The notes beneath the pieces were generated by a model that saw only the letters and a list, made by a program, of their open reading frames with translations, had not been told where the DNA came from and searched no databases. Source: Brachybacterium sp. Z12 (GTDB lineage Bacteria > Actinomycetota > Actinomycetes > Actinomycetales > Dermabacteraceae). Taken from it: DNA of 64,000 bases. A program made the position numbers and the translations under genes. The DNA lies in NCBI RefSeq assembly GCF_014400405.1, contig NZ_CP060496.1:248001-312000 (forward strand). Direction: 5' to 3'. Positions 56,805 to 64,000 of the stretch are shown piece by piece (positions within the stretch are counted from its first letter, which is position 1; each line of letters starts with the position of its first letter).

Positions 56805-58070
56805 TCAGCTGCGGATCGCGTCGATCACCCTGATCCGAGTGGCGATCAGTGCGGGCAGCGCGCCGGCGAGCACGCCCACCGCGGTCGCGGCCAGCAGCCC
56901 CACCACCACGGCGTCCACCGGGAACGGCGGGATATCCACCAGGCCCACCGATCTGAAGGCATCCGTCACGAACGGGGCCTTCACCAGTGCCACCGCCGCG
57001 GCCACACCGATCGCGCCGGCGAGCACGGTCGCGACCACGGACTCCATGAGCACCCCGAAGAAGATGCGCCCGCCGGTGGCACCGTAGGAGCGTCGGATCC
57101 CGATCTCCCGCACCCGGTAGCGCACGGTCACCAGCGAGATGTTCACCAGGCCCATCGCGCCCAGCAGCAGGATCACCACGGCCACGCCGCCGATCGCGTA
57201 GCCGAACATCTTGTAGACCTCCATCGTCTCCATGCTGAACGAGGCGGGGTACACGTCGAAGGCTCCGGCGGAGGTGTTCGCGAGGCTCTGGCTGAGCTGG
57301 CTGCGCACCTCCTCGCCCTGCTCGGGCGGAACCCAGGCGAGATACTGCGAGATCGTCGAGATGCTGGTGTCCACTCCCGGCACCGCGGCGAGGCCGTCCA
57401 CGGCGATGTACGCCCGCGGGCCCCAGTCCATGGAGGAATCCGCAGGCAGCACGCCGACCACGGTCGCGCGCTCCGACTCGCTCGAGCCGCTCTCGCCGTA
57501 CAGGGTGATGGTCTCGGTGCCGAGCTCCGGGCGGCCCAGAGCGTCGTACAGCGGCGCGTTCACCACGAGCGCGGGGGCCAGGCGGTGCTGGTCGGAGTCG
57601 GTGAGCCACCGGCCCTGTGCGACCTTCATGCGATACATCGCGCCGTAGGAGGGATCCACCCCGGTCAGGTCGGTGCCGACCACGCCCTGCGGGGTCTGGA
57701 TTCGGGTGTGCGCGTGGGCCTCGCGGCTGCGTTGGGTGATGCCGAGCCGGTCGAGCTGCTCGAGCACGATCGCGTCCTGTTCGGCGGGGGTGATCTCCTC
57801 CGAGGAGCCGGAGGCCATCGAGATCGGGTTGCCGTCCCCGTCGATCGCATAGCCCACCTCGCCCATCGGCTGGATGGAAAGCAGGGTGTCGCGACCGCTG
57901 CTCCTCTCCATGGACTGCTGCAGGGCGCCGCCGAGCATGCCGCCGCCGCCCATCACGGTGGTCAGGGCGAACACGGAGAATGCGACGCCGATGAGGGACA
58001 GCAGGATGCGGCCCTTGTTCACGCGCAGCTCGCCGTAGGCCTCGACGATCGAGGCGAGGAACCCGGTCAT
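56805..58070 (-). CDS. MacB-like ABC transporter permease (FtsX domain)
   Basis: A 421-residue permease, intact. Helix 1 (ILLSLIGVAFSVFALTTVMGGG) is followed by a large periplasmic domain (about 50-290) and three C-terminal helices in the FtsX fold: VAVVILLLGAMGLVNISL, VLAGAIGVAAAVALV and AVVVGLLAATAVGVLAGALPAL. VRYRVREIGIRRSYGATGGRI is the conserved FtsX loop. It forms a tripartite efflux or mechanotransmission system with the ATPase and adaptor encoded upstream, which it overlaps by 4 bp. The substrate may be an antibiotic, lipid or peptide. Confidence 0.9.
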   Translation of the reverse strand: MTGFLASIVEAYGELRVNKGRILLSLIGVAFSVFALTTVMGGGGMLGGALQQSMERSSGRDTLLSIQPMGEVGYAIDGDGNPISMASGSSEEITPAEQDAIVLEQLDRLGITQRSREAHAHTRIQTPQGVVGTDLTGVDPSYGAMYRMKVAQGRWLTDSDQHRLAPALVVNAPLYDALGRPELGTETITLYGESGSSESERATVVGVLPADSSMDWGPRAYIAVDGLAAVPGVDTSISTISQYLAWVPPEQGEEVRSQLSQSLANTSAGAFDVYPASFSMETMEVYKMFGYAIGGVAVVILLLGAMGLVNISLVTVRYRVREIGIRRSYGATGGRIFFGVLMESVVATVLAGAIGVAAAVALVKAPFVTDAFRSVGLVDIPPFPVDAVVVGLLAATAVGVLAGALPALIATRIRVIDAIRS

Positions 58071-58876
58071 GGCTGGACCTCCTGGAGGGGAGCGGTGCCC
58101 GTGGCATCGTCGGACGCCTTGGCGGCGACGGCCGCGCGGCCGGCGCGGATGCCCACGGTCGCGGAGAGCGCATCGTGCGCCCCGGAGCTGCCGACGTCGG
58201 CCAGCACGCCCTCATCCAGCAGGTAGGAGCGCCGGGAGAGAGCGGCGACCTGCAGATCATGGGTGATGGTCACGAGTGCCGCATCGGACTCGCGGGCGAT
58301 CTCGTCGAGCAGGGCCATCACGGCCTCGCCGGTGGTGACGTCGAGGGCGCCGGTGGGCTCGTCGGCCAGGATCAGGCGCGGCCTGCGCACCAGGGCGCGG
58401 GCGACCGCGACGCGCTGCTGCTCACCGCCGGAGAGGCGGGAGGGCAGCTGCTGGGCCCGGTCGGCCAGGCCCACCCGGTCGAGCATCTCCAGGGCGAGCT
58501 TCTCGCGCCGCCAGAACTGTCCGGCGCTGCCGTACATCAGCGGCATCATCACGTTCTCGAGGGCGGTGCGCTTGTCCAGCAGGTTGAACTGCTGGAACAC
58601 GAAGCCGATGGAGGCGCCGCGCAGGCGGGCCCGCCGCCGGTCACCGAGGCGGGAGACGTCCACTCCGTCGAACAGCAGCTCGCCGCCGGTCTGGTGGTCG
58701 ATCAGGCCCAGCAGGTTCAGCAGGGTGGTCTTGCCGGAGCCGGAGCGGCCGACGACGGCGACGTGATCCCCGGAATCGACTGTCAGGTCGATGCCGCGCA
58801 GGATGTGCAGCTCCTCCCGGCTCGGCAGTCGCACGGAGCGGCGCAGGTCGCGCAACTCGAGCAGCGGCGCGGTCAC
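58067..58876 (-). CDS. MacB/LolD-type ABC transporter ATPase
   Basis: A 269-residue ATPase, intact. Walker A VGRSGSGKTTLLNLLGL, Q-loop FVFQQFNLLDKRTALENVMMPLMYG, signature RLSGGEQQRVAVARALVRRP and Walker B LILADEPTGALD are all present. These are the hallmarks of the LolD/MacB/FtsE group that drives mechanotransmission. The tail of about 35 residues after the ATPase is Ala-rich. Start and stop overlap its neighbours by 4 bp, in the order adaptor, ATPase, permease. Confidence 0.93.
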   Translation of the reverse strand: MTAPLLELRDLRRSVRLPSREELHILRGIDLTVDSGDHVAVVGRSGSGKTTLLNLLGLIDHQTGGELLFDGVDVSRLGDRRRARLRGASIGFVFQQFNLLDKRTALENVMMPLMYGSAGQFWRREKLALEMLDRVGLADRAQQLPSRLSGGEQQRVAVARALVRRPRLILADEPTGALDVTTGEAVMALLDEIARESDAALVTITHDLQVAALSRRSYLLDEGVLADVGSSGAHDALSATVGIRAGRAAVAAKASDDATGTAPLQEVQP

Positions 58877-59974
58877 CAGCCCTCCACGCTCATCGAGTCC
58901 TCAACGGCATCGACACCGGGGGCGAACTCCAGGATCTCCTGGCCGTCCTCGAGCCCCTCGGTGACCTCGATGCGCCCGTCGTCGCGCATCCCGAGGACCA
59001 CCTCGAGCGGGACGGTCTCCCCGGTGGCGTCATCCAGTGCGTAGACGGTGCCGGCGGTGCCCTCGCCCTCCACTGCGGTGGTGGGGACGGTGAGCACGCC
59101 GGTGCGGGTGCCGAGGTCCACGGTCACCTCGACGCTCAGACCCGGGACCACGCGTGCATCCGAGGGAACGGGGCAGGTCAGCTGCGCGGCGGAGACGTCG
59201 CTGCCGCCGGAGGAGAGCGGCTCCCCGGTGAAGGGGTCGACCTCGGGAGTCTGCGGCGCCGAGGGCTCCTGGACCTCGGCGTCCTCGGTGATGGCGGGGA
59301 GGTGCAGGTGACGGGATCCTGGGTGGTGGGCAGCTTCGCGGTCGCGTCCAGCTCGACGTCCAGCAGGGACAGCTGCTGCTCAGGGGTGAGGTCGGCGACG
59401 ATCGAGTAGGTGCCGGGGAGATGGACGCGACGGTGTCGCGCTTGGCGATGGCGTCCCATTCGGCGACCTCCATGCCGCTGATGGTGCCGGTGGCAGTGGA
59501 TACGAGGTTCACGTACCGGTATTCGGGGGCGGTGGGCTGCGGTGCCGGGACCGGCTCGGCCTCTCCCGCGGCCTCTTCACCTTCGGGTGCACCTTCGGGC
59601 AGCTCTGCCTCGGGCGCGGGCAGCTCGCTCATCTCGGGCTCGACCGGCTGGCGCACCTGGAGGATGCGCTGCCCCTTCTCGACGTGGTCGCCGTTCTTCA
59701 ACCAGATCTTGTTGATCTCACCCTCGGCGGTGGCCTTGAGGTCGGTGCCGGCGTCGGGCTGGACCATCGCCGGGAGCACCAGCTCTGAGGACACATCCCC
59801 GGTCTCGACCATGACCAGGGCATGCTGGTCGAAATCGGCCGTGGGGAACTCGGGATCGTCTTCCGCGGCGTCGGCGCCGGCGGGGAAGAAGGCCATCTTC
59901 ACCAGCGCCAGGGCGATCAGGCCGAGGATCAGCATCCAGATCACGGGGAAGACATAGCGGCGCAGGGCGTCCAT
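58873..59974 (-). CDS. HlyD/MacA-like membrane fusion protein, two frameshifts
   Basis: About 367 residues. The N-terminal membrane anchor is VIWMLILGLIALALVKM. A lipoyl/barrel-sandwich segment TAEGEINKIWLKNGDHVEKGQRILQV is followed by an acidic Glu/Pro/Ala loop instead of a long coiled-coil hairpin, as in Gram-positive adaptors. The C-terminus reads VEVTVDLGTRTGVLTVPTTAVEGEG and EVTEGLEDGQEILEFAPGV. Frameshifts at GGGGAG 59415-59420 and GGGGAG 59296-59301; repairs give SPGTYSIVADLTPEQQ and LPAITEDAEVQEP. It couples the ABC transporter to the cell exterior. Confidence 0.87.
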
Positions 59975-60047
59975 GGGTGCCTTTCGGTCGGGTCGACGGC
60001 GGCGCCGACGGGGAAGGGGACTGCGATGCCGTGAGCGCTGCGAGGAG

Positions 60048-60061
60048 GTGAAGCACTTCAC
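60048..60061. promoter_or_regulatory. GTGAAG-CA-CTTCAC operator-like inverted repeat
   Basis: A perfect 6-bp inverted repeat, 74 bp upstream of the adaptor start, in the 194-bp divergent region with the serine hydrolase gene. CCGGTACCGG (60078-60087) is a second palindrome. One or both may control the ABC system. Confidence 0.4.
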
Positions 60062-60168
60062 GACGGAGTCATTGTTCCCGGTACCGGTCGCTGTGACCAC
60101 TGACCTTGGGTGGAGATCCGGAAAAGATCCATGCAACTGCAGGACTATGCAGGCGGTACGGTCGCTCC

Positions 60169-61107
60169 ATGAACGCCGCCGATGCCTCCAGCCCTGTCGT
60201 TCCGGATCCCCTTCTGCTGCTGCCGCTGCGCCAGCGGATCCTCGAGCAGCGCCTGGGGGTGCGCGCGGTGCACCTGCACCGGGCGGGCCATCCGGAGCTC
60301 AGCCACCGTTTCGCCGAGGACACCGCCGAGAACATCTACTCGGTCTCCAAGACGGTGACCGCTCTCGCCGTCGGCATCGCTGCGGCGGATGGTCTGCTGG
60401 ACGTCGAGGACCTGCTGGTGGATCACCTGCCCGCCCCGAGCGGCGGCTACGGGGCCGGGGTCGATCAGGTGCGGCTGCGCCATCTGCTGACCATGACGTC
60501 CGGCTCCCCGATCCTCGGCTTCCTCGACGAGCAGCGCGACCACCCCGACCTCACCTCCTTGCTGCTGGGCAACGACCTTGCCGCCGAGCCCGGGCAGCGC
60601 TGGGAGTACTCCAACGGCTCGATCTTCCTGCTCTCCCGTGTGCTCACCGAACGCACCGGCATGACGATGCGGGACTGGCTGATGCCGCGCCTGTTCGAGC
60701 CGCTCGGCATCCTCAACCCGCAATGGCACACGACGCGCGACGGGCACAGCTGGGGCGCGACCGGCCTGCATCTGAAGAGCGGCCAGCTGGCCCGGATCGG
60801 CCGGCTGATGCTGCAGCGCGGAATGTATGACGGTGCGCAGCTGGTGCCCGTCGCCTGGATCGACGCGCTGCACGCCGACGATGCCTGGGTCGCCACCGGC
60901 GATCCCGAGCCCGAGAGCGCGCAGTACGGCTACGGAATCTGGCAGTGCACGGCCGAGGGGGCCTGGCGGGCCGACGGCGCCATGGGGCAGCTGATCATCG
61001 TGCTGCCCGCCCAGGACGCCGTCATCACCATCACCTCACGCCTCGAGGGGCGCGGTGCGGCAGAGATCCTCCGGGCTGTGTGGGAGGAGCTGCTGCCGCT
61101 GCTGTGA
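60169..61107 (+). CDS. Serine hydrolase, beta-lactamase class C/PBP-like
   Basis: A 312-residue protein, intact. The catalytic SxxK is YSVSKTVTALAVGIA (Ser about residue 59), the YxN motif is EYSNGSIFLLSRVL (Tyr about 147) and the third position is GAMGQLIIV in place of a typical KTG or HxG. No signal peptide, so it may act in the cytoplasm or be non-classically exported. The class C fold includes esterases and D-aminopeptidases as well as beta-lactamases, so antibiotic resistance cannot be inferred. ATG 60169 is used. Confidence 0.87.
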   Translation: MNAADASSPVVPDPLLLLPLRQRILEQRLGVRAVHLHRAGHPELSHRFAEDTAENIYSVSKTVTALAVGIAAADGLLDVEDLLVDHLPAPSGGYGAGVDQVRLRHLLTMTSGSPILGFLDEQRDHPDLTSLLLGNDLAAEPGQRWEYSNGSIFLLSRVLTERTGMTMRDWLMPRLFEPLGILNPQWHTTRDGHSWGATGLHLKSGQLARIGRLMLQRGMYDGAQLVPVAWIDALHADDAWVATGDPEPESAQYGYGIWQCTAEGAWRADGAMGQLIIVLPAQDAVITITSRLEGRGAAEILRAVWEELLPLL

Positions 61108-61136
61108 GCGTGGGGCGCGACAGGTAACGTTGCCCC

Positions 61137-62468
61137 ATGGACTGGACAGCGCTCCTGAACCTCGGCCTCGTCTTCGTGTTCGTGCTCATCGGTGGTCTGT
61201 TCGCCGGTACGGAGATGGCGATCGTCAACCTCCGCGAATCACAGATCAAGCAGCTCGAGGAGAGCGGCGCCAGCGGTGAGCGCACGGCGAAGCTGGTGCG
61301 TGACCCGAACCTGTTCCTCTCCGCCGTGCAGATCGGCGTGACGGTCGCAGGCTTCTTCTCCTCCGCCTACGGCGCCTCCACCATCGCGCCTTCGCTGGTG
61401 CCGGTCCTCACCGGCCTGGGGCTGTCGGAATCCTCGGCGAGCACTGCGGCGTTGATCGGGATGACGCTGGTCATCGCCTACCTCTCGCTGGTGTTCGGCG
61501 AGCTGGTGCCGAAGCGGCTCGCGATGCAGAACGCGCTGGGGATGACCAAGGTCGTCGGGCCGCCGCTGAGCGTCTTCGGGCGGCTGATGCGTCCCATGAT
61601 CTGGCTGCTGTCAACCTCGACCAATCTCGTGGTGCGCATAGTGGGCGGGGACCCGCACGCCGACCGCGAGGCGGTCTCCGCCGAGGAGATCAAGTCCATG
61701 GTCCGCAGCTCCGAAGCGCTGGACCAGGCCGAGTCGCGGGTGCTCGCCGACGTGTTCGACGCTTCCGAGCGCACCGTGGTCGAGGTGATGCAGCCCCGCC
61801 ACCAGGTGCTCTTCCTCGGCGGGGACCGGACCGTGGTCGAGGCCCGCCCGGAGATCCGCGATTCCGGCTACTCCCGCTACCCGGTGATCGGCGAGGACGT
61901 CGATGATGTGCTCGGCTTCGCCCACGTGCGGGACCTGCTGCTGGTCGAGGACCCGGCGGGCACGAAGCTCTCCTCGCTGGTGCGGCCGATCGAGCACATC
62001 CCCGGCACCGTGGAGGTGCTGGTGGCGCTGAACCGCATGCGCGCCCACGCCGACCAGATCGCCGTGGTGGTGGACGAGTACGGCGGCACCGACGGCATCG
62101 TCACCCTCGAGGATCTGCTCGAGGAGCTGGTGGGCGAGATCTACGACGAGTTCGACCGCGACAGCTGGCCCGCCCCCGGCGGTCTGGACCGCATCGTCGA
62201 GGCCGACGGCACCTTCGAGGGCGGCCTCATCCTGCAGGAGTTCGAATCTGCGACCGACATCCCCCTGCCGGACACCGGCGGTTACGAGACGGTGGGCGGC
62301 TTCCTGATGGCGCAGCTGGGCCGGATCCCCGAGGCGGGGGACCGGGTGGAGGTCGACGGCGGTGTGCTCGAGGTGGCCGAGGTCGACGAACGACGAGTGA
62401 AGACGGTGCGCTTCACCGCCGCGGAGCCCGCCGCCGAGAGCTCCCTCGAGGAACCCGGCGGCGACTGA
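61137..62468 (+). CDS. CorC/HlyC-family membrane protein (CNNM/DUF21 with CBS pair)
   Basis: A 443-residue protein, intact. DUF21 membrane domain about residues 1-190: LVFVFVLIGGLFAGTEMAIVNLRES, GVTVAGFFSSAYGAS and LVIAYLSLVFGELVPKRLAM. Two CBS motifs follow (VVEVMQPRHQVLFLGGD and SGYSRYPVIGEDVDDVLGFAHVRDLL). The C-terminal CorC/HlyC domain is DEYGGTDGIVTLEDLLEELVGEIYDE. Relatives are Mg2+/Co2+ efflux-associated. ATG 61137 begins the first helix. Confidence 0.93.
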   Translation: MDWTALLNLGLVFVFVLIGGLFAGTEMAIVNLRESQIKQLEESGASGERTAKLVRDPNLFLSAVQIGVTVAGFFSSAYGASTIAPSLVPVLTGLGLSESSASTAALIGMTLVIAYLSLVFGELVPKRLAMQNALGMTKVVGPPLSVFGRLMRPMIWLLSTSTNLVVRIVGGDPHADREAVSAEEIKSMVRSSEALDQAESRVLADVFDASERTVVEVMQPRHQVLFLGGDRTVVEARPEIRDSGYSRYPVIGEDVDDVLGFAHVRDLLLVEDPAGTKLSSLVRPIEHIPGTVEVLVALNRMRAHADQIAVVVDEYGGTDGIVTLEDLLEELVGEIYDEFDRDSWPAPGGLDRIVEADGTFEGGLILQEFESATDIPLPDTGGYETVGGFLMAQLGRIPEAGDRVEVDGGVLEVAEVDERRVKTVRFTAAEPAAESSLEEPGGD

Positions 62469-62604
62469 GTGCCTCCGCGGGGCGGAGCTGACCGATCGGC
62501 CCGTACCCTGCGCGGATGTGGCCCGGCGCGACTAGGGTGAACAGGACGGGCGCCGCGCCTGGGGGCCGGTGCCCATCCGGACGCACCATCCCAGGAGGCA
62601 CCGC

Positions 62605-64000
62605 ATGGCCCGCAGCACCTTCGCCCAGCTCCTCGTCACCCAGCTCCGCGATCTCGGCGTCGAGCGCATCTACGGGGTCGTCGGCGACTCCCTGAACCCC
62701 GTGGTCGACGCCGTGCGCACCACCGAGGGCATCGAGTGGATCCACGTGCGCAACGAGGAGGCCGGTGCCTTCGCCGCCGGGGCGGAGGCCCGCCTGACCG
62801 GCAAGCTCGCCGTCTGCGCCGGTTCCTGCGGGCCGGGCAACACCCACCTCATCCAGGGCCTGTTCGACGCCCACCGCGACAACGCCCCGGTGCTCGCGAT
62901 CGCCTCCCACATCCCCTCGGGCAAGATCGGCACCGGCTTCTTCCAGGAGACCCACCCGGAGATCCTGTTCCGCGAATGCTCCCACTTCTGCGAGATGGTC
63001 AACTCCGGCAGCCACGGTGCCACCATGCTCCATGCCGCGGTGCAGACCGCGATCGCGAAGCAGGGCGTCTCCGTGCTCGTGCTGCCCGGCGACGTCGCCG
63101 ACGAGGAGGTGGACGGCCCGCTCACCCGCGACCTCGCCACCGAGCTGGGCCGCGTCCAGCCGGCCGCCGGCCCCGTGGGACGCCTCGCCGAGCTGATCGA
63201 CGAAGCGGACTCGGTCACCCTCTTCGCCGGCGCCGGCGTGCGCGAGGCCCGCGAGGAGGTGCTCGCGCTCGCCGAGCAGGTCAAGGCACCCATCGGCCAC
63301 GCCTTCGGCGGCAAGGAATGGATGCAGTACGACAACCCGTACGACGTGGGGATGAGCGGGCTGCTCGGCTACGGCGCCTGCTACGAGGCGATGCACGAGG
63401 CGGACCTGTTGATCCTGCTGGGCACCGACTTCCCCTACAGCGAGTTCCTGCCGGGGGCCGACGGGAAGAAGGCCCCGAAGATCGTGCAGATCGACGCCGA
63501 CGCCTCCCGCCTGGGCCGCCGCGTCCCCCTGGATCTCGCTCTCCACGGCGACGTGGGCCTCACACTGCAGGCGGTGCTGCCGCTGCTGACCTCCCGCAAG
63601 AGCCATCGCTTCCTGCACAAGCAGCTCAAGGCCCACCACAAGGCGCTGACCGGCGTGGTCGCCGCGTACACCAAGAACGTCGAGAAGATGACTCCGATCC
63701 ATCCGGAGTTCGTCGCCGCCACCCTCGATGACCTCGCGGAGGACGATGCGATCTTCACCGTGGACACCGGCATGTGCAACGTATGGGGCGCCCGCTATCT
63801 CACCCCCAACGGGAAGCGCCGCGTGTTCGGCTCCTGGCATCACGGCTCGATGGCCAACGCGCTGCCGCAGGCGATCGGTGCCTCCCTCGCGTTCCCGGAC
63901 CGGCAGGTGATCTCCCTCAGCGGCGACGGCGGGCTGGGCATGCTGATGGGCGAGCTGCTCACCGTGAAGCTCCACCAGCTGAACACGAAGATCCTGGTGT
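62605..64000 (+). CDS. poxB: Pyruvate dehydrogenase (quinone)/pyruvate oxidase, truncated by window end
   Basis: The first 465 residues of a thiamine-diphosphate enzyme, open at the window end. The N-terminal TPP domain has RIYGVVGDSLNPVVDA and WIHVRNEEAGAFAAGAEA (catalytic Glu). A central FAD/NAD-type domain follows (LLILLGTDFPYS). The TPP-binding motif GDGGLGMLMGELLTVKLHQLN is at about 440-460. It oxidises pyruvate to acetate and CO2 with electrons to quinone, at the inner membrane. The RBS AGGAGG precedes ATG 62605. Indolepyruvate- or acetolactate-type activities are less likely given the PoxB-like N-terminus. Confidence 0.9.
   Translation, partial: MARSTFAQLLVTQLRDLGVERIYGVVGDSLNPVVDAVRTTEGIEWIHVRNEEAGAFAAGAEARLTGKLAVCAGSCGPGNTHLIQGLFDAHRDNAPVLAIASHIPSGKIGTGFFQETHPEILFRECSHFCEMVNSGSHGATMLHAAVQTAIAKQGVSVLVLPGDVADEEVDGPLTRDLATELGRVQPAAGPVGRLAELIDEADSVTLFAGAGVREAREEVLALAEQVKAPIGHAFGGKEWMQYDNPYDVGMSGLLGYGACYEAMHEADLLILLGTDFPYSEFLPGADGKKAPKIVQIDADASRLGRRVPLDLALHGDVGLTLQAVLPLLTSRKSHRFLHKQLKAHHKALTGVVAAYTKNVEKMTPIHPEFVAATLDDLAEDDAIFTVDTGMCNVWGARYLTPNGKRRVFGSWHHGSMANALPQAIGASLAFPDRQVISLSGDGGLGMLMGELLTVKLHQLNTKILV

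Noticed and set aside
1..64000. Programmed frameshifting or many pseudogenes as explanation of the frame breaks
   Set aside because: The breaks affect unrelated housekeeping and transport genes at common G/C runs, without slippery heptamers or stimulatory structures, and are repaired by single bases. Sequence error is simpler.
1..64000. tRNA, rRNA or riboswitch genes
   Set aside because: I looked through the intergenic gaps for tRNA-like ends and known leader structures and saw none. A dedicated covariance-model scan would be needed to exclude small RNAs.

Overview
The window is high-GC DNA with dense genes, strong C/G third-position bias and frequent 4-bp ATGA stop/start overlaps. It looks like the chromosome of an actinobacterium, most likely order Micrococcales and possibly Dermabacteraceae/Brachybacterium; that assignment is an inference from protein style. 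A cyclophilin and a zinc-finger rhomboid protease lie close together, as they do near the replication origin in many actinobacteria. About 300 bp further on is a cluster of DnaA-box-like sequences (21272-21723). I found no rRNA, tRNA, CRISPR array, insertion sequence or prophage.

Layout. 0.1-9.7 kb: a co-directional set of three glycosyltransferases, an ABC exporter, a tandem aminoglycoside-phosphotransferase-fold protein and a UDP-glucose dehydrogenase, probably an envelope or secreted glycan locus of unrecognised type. 9.7-15.3 kb: YhgE/Pip membrane protein, GluQ-RS, a GNAT and a membrane-anchored protein. 15.5-24.6 kb: cyclophilin, lipoprotein, MMPL transporter, rhomboid, the DnaA-box region, pyroglutamyl peptidase, a second GNAT, a secreted lamin-tail protein. 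24.6-32.1 kb: heterodimeric ABC exporter pair, GH13 enzyme, esterase, YciI-like protein and a cysteine-less glutaredoxin-like protein. 32.1-41.2 kb: LysR regulator, an amino-acid-type ABC importer fused by 4-bp overlaps to two luciferase-like flavin monooxygenases, and a divergent FAD/NAD(P)-binding protein fused to an F420/NADP-oxidoreductase-like domain. This resembles organosulfur uptake and oxidation loci. 41.2-56.6 kb: SulP transporter with an ArsR regulator, erythromycin-esterase homologue, ornithine cyclodeaminase homologue, aldo/keto reductase, secreted thermonuclease, GT2, SDR-DUF2867, a two-component system and membrane proteins. 56.7-64 kb: a long hairpin, a MacAB-type ABC system, serine hydrolase, CorC/HlyC protein and the start of a pyruvate oxidase.

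A caution applies throughout. About 29 apparent frameshifts break otherwise well conserved proteins. Most are explained by one missing base in a run of four to six G/C, and about half lie in GGGGAG/CTCCCC. I read these as sequence errors rather than pseudogenes, so gene coordinates span the frameshifts and each is noted. Frameshift positions were found by comparing reading frames by eye and are accurate to within about ten bases.
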